Origin: an uncultured Coriobacteriaceae bacterium
GTDB lineage: Bacteria; Actinomycetota; Coriobacteriia; Coriobacteriales; Atopobiaceae
Direction: 5' to 3'
Length of the DNA stretch: 25,171 nt
NCBI GenBank assembly: GCA_900549525.1
Contig: UWSJ01000022.1
Location: 1-25,171, forward strand
Shown: piece by piece, positions 1 through 10,862 of the stretch
How the letters are laid out: every line of letters begins with the position of its first letter
Position numbering within the stretch: position 1 is the stretch's first letter
Program-made: the position numbers and the translations under genes
Notes under the pieces: generated by a model
Database searches by the model: none
What the model saw: the letters and a program-made list of their open reading frames with translations, nothing else
Told to the model about the DNA's origin: nothing

Positions 1-164
1 TCACCGAGCACATGAAGTCCCACAAGAAGGACTTCCACACCCGTCGCGGCCTGCTCATGCTCGTCGGTCAGCGTCGTCGTCTTCTCTCCTACATCAAGAA
101 GGGCGACATCAACAAGTACCGTGAGCTGATCAGCAAGCTCGGAATCCGCGACAACATCCAGTAG
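1..164 (+). CDS. rpsO: 30S ribosomal protein S15, C-terminal part
   Basis: Only the last 53 codons are in the window; the reading frame enters at base 3 and stops with TAG at 162-164. The visible part contains the S15 signature: an HKKDFHTRRGLLMLVGQRRR stretch followed by LLSYIKKGDI and the closing YRELISKLGIRDNIQ. S15 binds 16S rRNA in the central domain and helps assemble the platform of the small subunit. It lies upstream of pnp, the widely conserved rpsO-pnp order, but an intrinsic terminator separates the two here. The gene is truncated only by the window edge. Confidence 0.97.
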   Translation, partial: TEHMKSHKKDFHTRRGLLMLVGQRRRLLSYIKKGDINKYRELISKLGIRDNIQ

Positions 165-173
165 CGGACCTTC

Positions 174-197
174 GGGGCGCCTGCGGGCGCCCCTTTT
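174..197 (+). terminator. Intrinsic terminator after rpsO
   Basis: A perfect 8-bp GC-only stem (GGGGCGCC at 174-181, GGCGCCCC at 186-193) closes a TGCG tetraloop and is followed by TTTT at 194-197. It lies 10 bases after the rpsO stop. A second copy of GGCGCCCC at 205-212 could compete for the left arm, so termination may be partial and allow read-through into pnp. Confidence 0.85.
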
Positions 198-310
198 CAT
201 ATGGGCGCCCCACGGTCAGGGGCGGCGGGCTCGCGCGAAGCGCCATACGAGCGATAGCGCCAGACCAAGCGACGGCAGGACTCACCGGTCGTCGGGGCCC
301 GCAGACGGCC

Positions 311-330
311 CGCCTGCAAAGGGGCAGGCG
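311..330 (+). promoter_or_regulatory. Hairpin in the pnp leader
   Basis: A perfect 7-bp stem (CGCCTGC at 311-317, GCAGGCG at 324-330) closes the loop AAAGGG. The loop resembles the true ribosome binding site AAGGGA at 336-341, which follows 5 bases after the stem. In Escherichia coli, pnp expression is autoregulated through a processed leader hairpin. Whether this hairpin does the same is inference from its position. No convincing promoter was seen between the rpsO terminator and pnp. Confidence 0.55.
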
Positions 331-346
331 GAGATAAGGGAAAAGA

Positions 347-2641
<2,295 letters not shown>

Positions 2642-2669
2642 CTCGCAGCTAAGAGGGCTCGTGACTCCG

Positions 2670-2704
2670 AGCGCCGTCCGGTTTTCGCCGGGCGGCGCTT
2701 TCTC
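2670..2704 (+). terminator. Intrinsic terminator after pnp
   Basis: A 12-bp stem with one G-U pair (2670-2681 with 2688-2699) closes a TTTTCG loop and is followed by the short T-rich run TTCTC. It lies 29 bases after the pnp stop and ahead of a separate promoter for rnj, so pnp and rnj can be transcribed independently. Confidence 0.8.
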
Positions 2705-2784
2705 GTGCGGTCGCGCACTGGGCGCGAAGTCATCGAGCGTGCCTGTGAAGGCACGGGGATGGCGTCGCGCTCGATTGCGGGGGC

Positions 2785-2793
2785 TGCTAGAAT
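2785..2793 (+). promoter_or_regulatory. Extended -10 promoter for rnj
   Basis: The sequence TG-C-TAGAAT at 2785-2793 is an extended -10 element. No good -35 is present at 17 bp, which is tolerated by extended -10 promoters. Transcription would begin near 2800, giving a leader of about 73 bases before the chosen rnj start at 2874. Confidence 0.6.
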
Positions 2794-2813
2794 AATGAAT
2801 TCCTATGAAGAGG

Positions 2814-2833
2814 ACGACAGCTGAGACTGTCGT
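2814..2833 (+). promoter_or_regulatory. Hairpin near the 5' end of the rnj mRNA
   Basis: A perfect 7-bp stem (ACGACAG at 2814-2820, CTGTCGT at 2827-2833) with the 6-base loop CTGAGA. It would begin about 14 bases from the predicted transcript start. Since RNase J degrades RNA from the 5' end, a 5' hairpin could shield its own message; this is inference. Confidence 0.5.
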
Positions 2834-2873
2834 GCATATACAGGCGTCAGTAGAAAGGACCCTTACAGAAACT

Positions 2874-4532
2874 ATGGCTAAGTCACCAACGCTCCGCATC
2901 ATCCCGCTCGGCGGCCTTGACGGCATCGGCAAGAACATGACCGCCTTCGAGTGCGGCGACGACATGATCCTGATCGACGCCGGCCTCATGTTCCCCGACG
3001 ACGATCAGCCTGGCATCGACCTCGTCCTGCCCGACTACACCTACGTGCTCGAGAACGAGCACAAGCTTCGCGGGATCATCATCACCCACGGCCACGAGGA
3101 CCACACGGGCGCCCTGCCGTACCTGCTCATGGACCTCACCAAGAAGGTGCCCATCTTCTCGAGCAAGATGACCCTCGGCATCATCGAGGGCAAGCTCGCC
3201 GAGCACAACATCAAGAGCCCCAAGTTCCGCGAGGTGCAGGACGGCTCCACGGTGAACCTCGGCTGCTTCGCCGTGCACTTCATCGCGATGACGCACTCCA
3301 TCCCCGGGGCCTTCTCGATATTCCTCAAGACTCCGGCCGGCACCGTCTTCCATACGGGTGACTTCAAGCTCGACCAGACGCCCATCGACGGCGTGCGCCC
3401 CAACTATCAGGCCATCTGCAAGTTTGCCCACCAGGGCATCGACCTCTTGCTCATGGACTCCACCAACGCCACCAAGCCGGGCTTCACGCCGAGCGAGGCC
3501 ACGGTGGGTCCGTCCCTGCGCCACATCATCAAGAACGCGCCCGGCCGTGTCTTCGTGGCGAGCTTCTCGAGCCAGATTCACCGCATCCAGCAGGTGTGCG
3601 ACGCCGCGACGGCAGTGGGCCGCAAGGTCGTCGTCACGGGCCGCTCGATGGTGACCAACACCAAGATCGCCCGCGAGCTGGGATATCTCAAGGTGGCCGA
3701 GGAGGACATCCTCGATGCCTACGAGCTCAAGGACATCCCCGACGAGAAGATCGTCGTGCTCTGCACCGGCAGCCAGGGCGAGCCGCTCTCGGCGCTCTCC
3801 CGCATGGCCAACGGCGAGCACCGCAGTCTCTCCATCCACGAGGGCGACACGGTGATCATCTCGGCCACGCCCGTTCCGGGTAACGAGAAGAGCGTCCAGG
3901 GCATCATCAACTCGCTCGCCAAGATCGGCTGCGAGATCTACGACAAGGACAACGCGACGGTGCACGTCTCCGGCCACGGCAGGCAGGAGGAGCTCAAGCT
4001 CATGCTCGCCATGACCAACCCGCACTACTTCATGCCCGTCCACGGCGAGGCGGTGCACCTGCGGGCCAACGCAAAGCTCGGCGAGCAGATGGGCATCCCT
4101 CGCAGCCACATCTTCATCGAGGACAACGGCGACTCGCTGCAGATGCGCGACGGCAAGGTATCGGTGGGCCCGTCCGTGGAGTCCGGCATCATCTACGTCG
4201 ACGGCCTGCGTATCGGCGACACCGACCCGGTCGTCCTGCGCGACCGTCAGAAGCTCGCCCAGGACGGCATCGTGACCTGCGTCGTGACGCTGCGGAGTCG
4301 CTCGCACAAGGTGGCCGACGTCGATGTCTCGAGCCGCGGCGTCTCCTTCGCCTACGATGACGAGCTGCTCGCGCAGATCGAGGACATGTGCCGCGCCACC
4401 ATCGACAAGACGAGCCAGGGCAGCCCCTCGGTCGACGTCCTTCGCAAGGCCGTCCGCAACGGTCTCACCAACTTCCTGTGGTCCAAGACCCACACGCGTC
4501 CGATGATCATCCCGGTCGTCATGGAGGTCTAG
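2874..4532 (+). CDS. rnj: Ribonuclease J
   Basis: A metallo-beta-lactamase/beta-CASP ribonuclease with 5' exonuclease and endonuclease activity, which matures and decays mRNA and rRNA in the cytoplasm. The zinc motif THGHEDHTG sits at residues 71-79, followed by HTGDFKLDQTP, the beta-CASP core (STNATKPGFTPSE, CTGSQGEPLSALSRMA) and the late metal ligand region HVSGHGRQEE and MPVHGEAVHLRANAKL. A C-terminal domain of about 100 residues completes the fold. The ATG at 2874 gives 552 residues, the usual family length. The frame is also open from an ATG at 2805, but that would add 23 unrelated residues across the leader hairpin and start only about 5 bases from the predicted transcript start. The ribosome binding site for 2874 (AAAGGA, 2854-2859) is rather distant, so the start is likely but not certain. 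Confidence 0.93.
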   Translation: MAKSPTLRIIPLGGLDGIGKNMTAFECGDDMILIDAGLMFPDDDQPGIDLVLPDYTYVLENEHKLRGIIITHGHEDHTGALPYLLMDLTKKVPIFSSKMTLGIIEGKLAEHNIKSPKFREVQDGSTVNLGCFAVHFIAMTHSIPGAFSIFLKTPAGTVFHTGDFKLDQTPIDGVRPNYQAICKFAHQGIDLLLMDSTNATKPGFTPSEATVGPSLRHIIKNAPGRVFVASFSSQIHRIQQVCDAATAVGRKVVVTGRSMVTNTKIARELGYLKVAEEDILDAYELKDIPDEKIVVLCTGSQGEPLSALSRMANGEHRSLSIHEGDTVIISATPVPGNEKSVQGIINSLAKIGCEIYDKDNATVHVSGHGRQEELKLMLAMTNPHYFMPVHGEAVHLRANAKLGEQMGIPRSHIFIEDNGDSLQMRDGKVSVGPSVESGIIYVDGLRIGDTDPVVLRDRQKLAQDGIVTCVVTLRSRSHKVADVDVSSRGVSFAYDDELLAQIEDMCRATIDKTSQGSPSVDVLRKAVRNGLTNFLWSKTHTRPMIIPVVMEV

Positions 4533-4536
4533 CGCT

Positions 4537-7371
4537 TTGCCCGCAAAACGCAGCTCAAACGCACAAAAGGGAGCGGCCCGCGCTAACCGGGCCACGGCGG
4601 CGCCCGGAGTGGCAAACGATCTCGTGGGTCTTGCCGTCATCGTCATGGCCATTGCCATGGCGGTGTCGCTCGTCTCATCCAGCTCCGCCATCGTGACGCA
4701 CGCGATGGCGGAGGGGCTTCGCCTGGGCTTCGGGGAGGGGGCCATACTCGTCCCGGTGGCCCTCGCGCTCTTTGGCGTCACGATGTTCCTGCCCACCGAC
4801 AACCCGCTTGTGGCTCGCGTGGCCCTCGGCCTCTCGCTCGTGGTGATCTCGGCGCTCTCTATGCTCTCCATCCTCGCGCCGGGCGCGGCCGAGTCCGCTG
4901 ACGTCGTGCTTGACGCGGCGGTGGCCTCCACACGTGGCGGCTACGTGGGGTCTGCCGTGGCATGGGCGCTGCTCACGCTTGTGGGGCAGGTCGTCGGCAT
5001 GGTCGTCCTCGTGGGCGTGGCCATTGGCGGCATCGTCGTGTGCGGCTTCTCCATCTCCAACCTCGCCCTGCGTATTCGCCAGTCGATGGGCACGGCCGCC
5101 AACCGGATCGCCCGCGCCCGCGAGGAGCGCCACTCTACCCGTCGCGCTCAGGAAGCCGGGACGGACGACGGTGGCGTTCCGTGGGGTGAGGACACCGACG
5201 AGCCCGAGACCGCCGTCATCGACGAGCCTGCCACGAGCTTCATCGGCACTCGCCGCACCTCGGTGCTGAGGCGTCCGAGCCGTTTGGGTTCGGGCCTGAA
5301 CCACCAGTCGGGAACCGCTCCGCTTCCTCTCGAGAGTGACGCGGACGTGGCGCCTGAGGAGGGCGCACCTGCGAAGACGTCGCGACTTGGGCGTCGCGGG
5401 CGTCGTCATCCCGCACTCGACATCGAGGATGCGCGCCCCGCGGAGCCCCTTGCCGAGGCGGCTTACACTGCCTCTGCGGATGTGGCGGCCGAGGAGCTCG
5501 AGGACGCCGCTCCCGTCGACATGGTCGGCTCTTCCGACAAGACCCCGACGCTGCCCTTTGAGGAGTCCGTGTCGCGGGCAACGTCTGCCCCCTCGGCCCC
5601 TGCCGATGCCAGCCCGGCAATCCCTGACTTCCTCCGCTCTGCCCCCGGTTCGTCCGTATCGAGTTCGTCCGCGCGACGCGCCAACGAGTCGTCGGCCTCG
5701 GCGGTGCTGCCCCCGGTGCACGTTGACCCGTTCCCAACGGGCGCCGACGCGGCAGCGGGGCTGGCGGGTCAGGCCGTCTCGAGTGTCTCGGCCGCGGCAG
5801 TCGCGAGTCGAGAGGACGTGGCGCCCGACGTCAAGCCTGGAAGGTCACGAAGACGTCGCGAGACCACCCCGCTGGCCACGAGCCGCCCCGGCGACGGCTC
5901 CGACACCCTCACGCTGCCGCCGCTTTCGCTGCTCACTTCGAACCCCAACTCGGCAAGCTCCGCGAGCACCGACGCCGAGCTCGAGCACACGGCCCACAAG
6001 CTCCAAGCTACGCTCGAGGAGTTTGGCCTCACGAGCCGCGTCGCGGGCTGGGTGGCGGGGCCTCTCGTCACCACCTTCAAGATCGAGATGGGCGAGGGCG
6101 AGCGCGTCAACAAGATCACGAACCTCCAGGACGACATCCAGCTGTCGCTTGCCTCGGAGTCCGTCCGCATCTTCGCGCCCATACCCGGTACCTCGCTCGT
6201 GGGCATCGAGATCCCCAACAAGACGCGCCAGAACGTGTGTCTCGGTGACGTTTTGCCCTACGCGCAGGGAGGCCCGCTCGAGTTTGCCATCGGTCGTGAC
6301 TCCGAGGGCGCGCCCGTCGTGGCCGACCTCGCACGCATGCCGCACATGCTCGTCGCCGGCACCACGGGCTCTGGCAAGTCGGTGCTCATCAACGCGATCA
6401 TCATGTCACTCATCATGCGCACCACGCCCGAGCAGGTACGTCTCATTCTCGTCGACCCCAAGCGCGTGGAATTCTCCTGCTACGCGGGTCTCCCGCATCT
6501 GTACGTGCCGGTGGTGACCGAGCCGCGTCAGGCGGCGAGTGCGCTGCAGTGGGCCGTCACCGAGATGGACCGCCGCCTCAAGGTGTTCGAGCGGGCGGGC
6601 GCGCGTGACGTGAAGGTCTACAACAAGATGGTCGAGGGGGGGAAGTTCGCCGACCAGGAGAACCCGGCCAAGCCCATGCCGTACCTCGTCATCGTCATCG
6701 ACGAGCTTTCGGACCTCATGATGGTGGCCGGGAAGGACGTCGAGGCCTCGATTGTACGTATCGCGCAGCTCGCGCGTGCGGCCGGCATCCACCTCGTGCT
6801 CGCCACGCAGCGTCCCTCCGCCGACGTCGTGACCGGTCTCATCAAGTCCAACGTCGACACGCGCGTGGCCCTTAAGGTGTCGAGCTCCATCGACAGCCGC
6901 GTCATCCTCGACCAGACGGGCGCCGAGCGCCTCATGGGCAGGGGAGACATGCTCTTCCGCAAGAGCGGCGGGGTGCTCCGGCGCGTGCTTGGCGCCTATG
7001 CGAGCGACGCGGAGATCGAGTCGGTGGTCGACTTCATCCGCGAGCAGCGCGAGCCGGACTATCACGACGAGATTCTCTCGGCGGTCGTGCCGGGTCAGAC
7101 CGGCGGCGGTGCCACCGCCGACGACTTGGACGAGGACGATCCGCTCGTGTGGGAGGCGGCCCAGGCTGTTGTGGACTCTCAGCTAGGTTCCACCTCGGGC
7201 CTGCAGCGCCGTCTCAAGGTGGGGTACGCTAGGGCAGGAAGAATCATGGACAATCTGGAGCGGAAGGGCGTCGTCGGCCCGCCCGAGGGCTCCAAGCCGC
7301 GTGAGGTTTTGCTCGACGCCGAGGGGCTCGAGGAGCTTCGCCGCGCAGAAGAAAAGTACAGGGAGGTGTAG
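4537..7371 (+). CDS. ftsK: DNA translocase FtsK/SpoIIIE
   Basis: A 944-residue septal DNA pump that clears and aligns chromosome termini during division. About four transmembrane segments lie within residues 25-185. A long linker of low complexity, rich in Ala, Ser, Pro and acidic residues, spans roughly 185-470. The motor domain follows, with Walker A GTTGSGKS (K614), Walker B LVIVIDELSDL (D722, E723) and the ATQRPSADVVTGLIKSNV motif. A winged-helix gamma domain at about 880-944 (GLQRRLKVGYARAGRIMDNL) would read polar DNA sequences that orient movement. The start is TTG at 4537, four bases after the rnj stop. Its ribosome binding site GGAGG (4523-4527) lies inside the end of rnj, so the two genes are probably translationally coupled. 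Confidence 0.95.
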   Translation: MPAKRSSNAQKGAARANRATAAPGVANDLVGLAVIVMAIAMAVSLVSSSSAIVTHAMAEGLRLGFGEGAILVPVALALFGVTMFLPTDNPLVARVALGLSLVVISALSMLSILAPGAAESADVVLDAAVASTRGGYVGSAVAWALLTLVGQVVGMVVLVGVAIGGIVVCGFSISNLALRIRQSMGTAANRIARAREERHSTRRAQEAGTDDGGVPWGEDTDEPETAVIDEPATSFIGTRRTSVLRRPSRLGSGLNHQSGTAPLPLESDADVAPEEGAPAKTSRLGRRGRRHPALDIEDARPAEPLAEAAYTASADVAAEELEDAAPVDMVGSSDKTPTLPFEESVSRATSAPSAPADASPAIPDFLRSAPGSSVSSSSARRANESSASAVLPPVHVDPFPTGADAAAGLAGQAVSSVSAAAVASREDVAPDVKPGRSRRRRETTPLATSRPGDGSDTLTLPPLSLLTSNPNSASSASTDAELEHTAHKLQATLEEFGLTSRVAGWVAGPLVTTFKIEMGEGERVNKITNLQDDIQLSLASESVRIFAPIPGTSLVGIEIPNKTRQNVCLGDVLPYAQGGPLEFAIGRDSEGAPVVADLARMPHMLVAGTTGSGKSVLINAIIMSLIMRTTPEQVRLILVDPKRVEFSCYAGLPHLYVPVVTEPRQAASALQWAVTEMDRRLKVFERAGARDVKVYNKMVEGGKFADQENPAKPMPYLVIVIDELSDLMMVAGKDVEASIVRIAQLARAAGIHLVLATQRPSADVVTGLIKSNVDTRVALKVSSSIDSRVILDQTGAERLMGRGDMLFRKSGGVLRRVLGAYASDAEIESVVDFIREQREPDYHDEILSAVVPGQTGGGATADDLDEDDPLVWEAAQAVVDSQLGSTSGLQRRLKVGYARAGRIMDNLERKGVVGPPEGSKPREVLLDAEGLEELRRAEEKYREV

Positions 7372-7377
7372 CCGTCG

Positions 7378-8895
7378 ATGGCCCGTACCAGGTTTGCTCG
7401 CATGCTTTCCGACCGTCGCAAGCAGCTGCGTCTCTCCATCCCCCAGGCGGCAAAGGTGCTGCGCATGCGCGAGAGCGTGCTCGAGGCGTTCGAGGAAGGC
7501 GACTTCGCCCGCCTTCCGGCGCTGGGCTACGCGCAGGGAATGATCTCGAGCTATGCGCGCTACCTCGGCCTCGATTCTCGCCAGGTGGCCGAGCTCTACG
7601 AGCGAGAGCACGCCGAGTACGTGAGCGGCGTCACGGGCAGGGAGCCCTCTGCGCTCGCGCGTCTCGAGGACGAGCCCTTCATCGACGGCCCCGCCTCGGC
7701 GGCGAGCGACTCTCGCTCCAACTTCCCGGCGTCCTCGGCCCGTTCGTCGTCTGCGCACTCGCTCGCGCTTCCCAGCTCAGGTGCCTACCGCTCCTACTCC
7801 GCCTATGGTGCGCCTGCGGGCGCCGCCGCGGATAGGGAGGCCTATGCGTCCGGCTCGAACGGTCGGGGAGAGCGCCGCTACACCACGCGGGTTCCCTACG
7901 CCGGTGACGACCGCACCCGCCGTCAGCAGGACGCACGGGCCAGAAGGGCACGGGGACAGGACGGCTACCAGCGGCCGGACGAGCGCAGTGGCGCTACGGC
8001 CCGCTATGGCGTCCGCTCCGACTTCGACCAGGCCCGTACGTGGGCGAGGACATCTGGCCGCGCCGTCCAGCAGCGTTCGCAGCGAGGCTATGGCTCTGCC
8101 CGCTCGGACGAGATAACCATGCGGCGCGTCGGGTCGGGCCAATACCGTGACGACATGCGCTTCGACGGAGCCGCGAGGCCCTATCGCCCGTCATCGACGC
8201 GCGCGGGGCGCGAGGCGTCTCATGGCATGGTCGCGCCCGAGCGCCCCAACGTCCGTCGTCGCAAGGCCCCTCAGGGGCGCGACCCCCGCGCCCGTCGGCC
8301 CCAGCAGGCGAGTGGGGGCGTGCTTGCGGGCATCCTCTCCGACCAGCGGCGTATGGTGCTCGTCATCGGGCTTGCGCTTGCCGTGGCGCTCGTCCTCATC
8401 CTGACCTTCTCGATTCGCTCCTGCGCCGCCGGCAGCTCCGACGGCAGGCAGGTCCCGGTCGTGACGGTCACGACGACCGACGCCGCCTCCACCACGAGCG
8501 CCACGACGACCTCGGCCGCCGAACAGCAGGCGCTCTCGGAAGCCGCGGCCAAGAAGGCCGCTTCGGACGCCGCCGCCCAGAGCCAGGAGACCAAGGTGAC
8601 CGTCACGGTCGCCGATGGCTCCACCACCTGGGTCGACATAGTGTCGGACGGCAAGCAGCAGGTGGCCGAGACGGTCACGGGCGCCTGGTCGCAGGAGTAC
8701 ACGGTCACGAAGTCGCTCACCATCCAGGTTGGAGACTCCAGTGCGGTGACGGTCGAGAAGAACGGCGAGCGCGTGCAGCTCACGAAGACCTCGGGCACCC
8801 TCGCGAGCGCCACCATCACGGGCACCGACCCCACGGCGTCGAGCACCTCGGCAACGACCGCCGCCTCCTCGGGCTCGGCCTCTGCCAGAAACTAG
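7378..8895 (+). CDS. rodZ: RodZ-like morphogenetic protein (HTH, TM, C-terminal domain)
   Basis: A 505-residue single-pass membrane protein. Residues 1-75 form a RodZ-type helix-turn-helix domain (SIPQAAKVLRMRESVLEAFE, LGYAQGMISSYARYLGLD), which in other bacteria binds the actin-like MreB. A long Arg/Ser/Gly/Tyr-rich cytoplasmic linker follows to about residue 320. One transmembrane helix lies at about 324-346 (MVLVIGLALAVALVLILTF), then a Ser/Thr/Ala-rich stalk and a beta-rich extracellular domain at about 400-470 resembling DUF4115 (WVDIVSDGKQ, LTIQVGDSSAVTVEKNGE). No mreB is in the window, so the partner is unknown. The ribosome binding site GGGAGG (7361-7366) overlaps the end of ftsK, six bases upstream. 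The ftsK-rodZ-pgsA-recA neighbourhood parallels the Bacillus ymfM locus. Confidence 0.85.
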   Translation: MARTRFARMLSDRRKQLRLSIPQAAKVLRMRESVLEAFEEGDFARLPALGYAQGMISSYARYLGLDSRQVAELYEREHAEYVSGVTGREPSALARLEDEPFIDGPASAASDSRSNFPASSARSSSAHSLALPSSGAYRSYSAYGAPAGAAADREAYASGSNGRGERRYTTRVPYAGDDRTRRQQDARARRARGQDGYQRPDERSGATARYGVRSDFDQARTWARTSGRAVQQRSQRGYGSARSDEITMRRVGSGQYRDDMRFDGAARPYRPSSTRAGREASHGMVAPERPNVRRRKAPQGRDPRARRPQQASGGVLAGILSDQRRMVLVIGLALAVALVLILTFSIRSCAAGSSDGRQVPVVTVTTTDAASTTSATTTSAAEQQALSEAAAKKAASDAAAQSQETKVTVTVADGSTTWVDIVSDGKQQVAETVTGAWSQEYTVTKSLTIQVGDSSAVTVEKNGERVQLTKTSGTLASATITGTDPTASSTSATTAASSGSASARN

Positions 8896-8906
8896 CGTGC
8901 TCCCTC

Positions 8907-8923
8907 GCTCGGCCCAGCCGAGC
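8907..8923 (+). other. Hairpin between rodZ and yajQ
   Basis: A perfect 7-bp stem (GCTCGGC at 8907-8913, GCCGAGC at 8917-8923) with a 3-base loop, 12 bases after the rodZ stop. There is no T-run after it, so it is not a standard terminator. It may stabilise the 3' end of the upstream message. Confidence 0.45.
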
Positions 8924-8958
8924 CCGTGGGCCTCACGACCTCGAAGGAAGGGAAAAAC

Positions 8959-9456
8959 ATGGCCAAGGACTCAAGCTTCGACGTTGTCTCCACGGTCGAC
9001 ATGCAGGAGGTGGACAACGCCTACCAGCAGACGGCCCGCGAGCTGACGCAGCGCTATGACCTCAAGGGTTCCGGCGCCACCATCGAGCTGTCGAAGGGTG
9101 ACGGCACCATTACCGTATGCGCCCCGGCCGACTTCGTCGCCAAGCAGGTCATCGACGTGCTCAACGGGCGACTCGTCAAGCGCAAGGTCGACCTCAAGAG
9201 CGTCTCTTGGGACGCTCCTCAGGCGGCCAGCGGCGGAACCGTCCGTGTCGTGGGGCACATCGTGCAGGGCATCGACAAGGAGTGCGCCAAGCGCATCTCC
9301 AAGGACATTCGCGACCTCAAGCTCAAGGTCAAGGCCACGGTCGAGGATGACAAGCTGCGCGTGACGTCTGTCTCGAAGGACGCCCTGCAGCAGGTCATCT
9401 CCCACCTGCGCGACGCCGACTACGGCATCCCCCTCCAGTTCACCAACTATCGATAA
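8959..9456 (+). CDS. yajQ: YajQ family nucleotide-binding protein
   Basis: A 165-residue protein of the YajQ/UPF0234 family, whose usual length is about 163. It starts with MAKDSSFDVVSTVDMQEVDN and contains the typical RYDLKGSGATIELSKG, KRISKDIRDLKLKVKA and LRDADYGIPLQFTNYR segments. Family members have two ferredoxin-like domains; some bind cyclic di-GMP or other nucleotides, and the cellular role here is unknown. The ATG at 8959 is preferred because GAAGGAAGGG lies at 8943-8952. The frame is open from a GTG at 8926, but that start lacks a ribosome binding site and adds eleven non-family residues. The stop is 14 bases before rimO. Confidence 0.93.
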   Translation: MAKDSSFDVVSTVDMQEVDNAYQQTARELTQRYDLKGSGATIELSKGDGTITVCAPADFVAKQVIDVLNGRLVKRKVDLKSVSWDAPQAASGGTVRVVGHIVQGIDKECAKRISKDIRDLKLKVKATVEDDKLRVTSVSKDALQQVISHLRDADYGIPLQFTNYR

Positions 9457-9470
9457 GGAGCTCCGCCCCA

Positions 9471-10862
9471 ATGTCTTCGGCTGTGCAGACGCCAACCGCG
9501 CGCGTCCTGTTCGTTACCCTTGGCTGTGCTAAAAACGAGGTCGACACTGACCGCATGCGGAGCCTTCTGCTGCGGGCCGGCTACGGCGAGGCCGAGGGAA
9601 CCGTCGACGCCGACGCCGTGCTCGTCAACACGTGCTCGTTCCTTGCGAGCGCCACGAGCGAGAGCGTCGAGCGGACGCTCGAGCTTGCCGAGGCCGCGCG
9701 CGAGGGCGTGCGCAACCTCCCGATCGTGATGTGCGGTTGCGTGCCGTCGCGCTATGGTTCCGAGCTTCCTGCCGAGCTGCCTGAGGTCGCCGCCTTCGTG
9801 CGCACCGACGAGGAGGACGGCATCGTCTCGGTGGTGGACGGCGTGCTTGGTCGTGCGTCGCTGGTTCCGGAGGCCACCGGGTCGGCGGCAGGCCCGCTCG
9901 CCGAACCGCTGCGCACCGTGCAGGGTGCGAGCGCCTACGTCAAGATCTCCGACGGCTGCGACCGCTTCTGCGCCTTCTGCGCCATCCCCTACATCCGCGG
10001 CCGCTATGCCTCCAGGCCCTACCTCGAGATTGAGGCCGAGGTCCGCGCCCTGGCCGAGCAGGGGGTTCGCGAGTTCGTGCTCATCGGTCAGGACACCGGC
10101 ATCTGGGGGCAGGACCTGGGCGATGGCGACACCCTCGCAAGCCTCATCACGAGACTCGGCGAGGTCGTGCGTCCGTATCGTGCCTGGCTGCGCGTCCTCT
10201 ACCTCCAGCCGGAGGGCATGACCGACGAACTCGTTGCAGCCATCCGCGATGTGCCCGAGATGCTGCCCTACATCGACATCCCCATTCAGCATTGCAGCGC
10301 GCACGTGCTCAAGGACATGAACCGGTCGGGCAACGCGGCCGAGTTCTCCGCGCTTTTCGCACGCCTGCGTCGGGAGATCCCCGGCATGGTGCTGCGCACG
10401 ACGGGCATGGCAGGCTTTCCTGGTGAGACCGAGGAGGACTTCGAGGAGCTCTGCCAGTTCCTCGAGGACGAGGCGTTCGACTACACGAGTGTCTTCACCT
10501 ACTCGCCCGAGGAGGGCACCGAGGGCGCCGAGATGCCCAACCAGGTGCCGGACGACGTGAAGCTCGACCGCACGCAGGCGCTCGTCGACATCGCCGAGGA
10601 GATGGGCTTCTCCGCGACGGCGAGCCATGTGGGCGAGGTCGTGGACGTGATCGTCGACGGCGCTGACACGGACGGCGAGGTGCCGGAGCTCATCGGGCAC
10701 GCGTGGTTCCAGGCTCCCGACTGCGACGGCGCCGTGCACATTCCGGAGGGCGAGGCGGCCGTGGGCGACATGGTGCGCGTGCGGCTGACCGAGGCCTTCT
10801 GCTACGAGCTCGAGGGCGAGATCGTGGGCGACGACGTGCCGCTCACGGAGGAGGTGGCCTAG
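9471..10862 (+). CDS. rimO: Ribosomal protein uS12 methylthiotransferase RimO
   Basis: A 463-residue radical-SAM enzyme that adds a methylthio group to an aspartate of ribosomal protein S12. The N-terminal cluster-binding domain has the three conserved cysteine sites LGCAKNEVD (C19), VNTCSF and MCGCVPSR. The radical-SAM motif is CDRFCAFC (C163, C167, C170), followed by IPYIRGRYASRP. A TRAM domain, acting as substrate clamp, occupies about residues 385-455. The LGCAKNEVDTD start and the SDGCDRFCAFC surroundings favour RimO over MiaB, whose own gene lies at 17552. The ATG follows AAGGAG (9455-9460), which overlaps the yajQ stop. The stop codon abuts the next start directly (TAGGTG). Confidence 0.95.
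   Translation: MSSAVQTPTARVLFVTLGCAKNEVDTDRMRSLLLRAGYGEAEGTVDADAVLVNTCSFLASATSESVERTLELAEAAREGVRNLPIVMCGCVPSRYGSELPAELPEVAAFVRTDEEDGIVSVVDGVLGRASLVPEATGSAAGPLAEPLRTVQGASAYVKISDGCDRFCAFCAIPYIRGRYASRPYLEIEAEVRALAEQGVREFVLIGQDTGIWGQDLGDGDTLASLITRLGEVVRPYRAWLRVLYLQPEGMTDELVAAIRDVPEMLPYIDIPIQHCSAHVLKDMNRSGNAAEFSALFARLRREIPGMVLRTTGMAGFPGETEEDFEELCQFLEDEAFDYTSVFTYSPEEGTEGAEMPNQVPDDVKLDRTQALVDIAEEMGFSATASHVGEVVDVIVDGADTDGEVPELIGHAWFQAPDCDGAVHIPEGEAAVGDMVRVRLTEAFCYELEGEIVGDDVPLTEEVA

Noticed and set aside
2883..4931. A long minus-strand frame opposite rnj
   Set aside because: Shadow of a certain RNase J gene; composition is repetitive in His, Asp, Val, Leu and Gly, with no motif.
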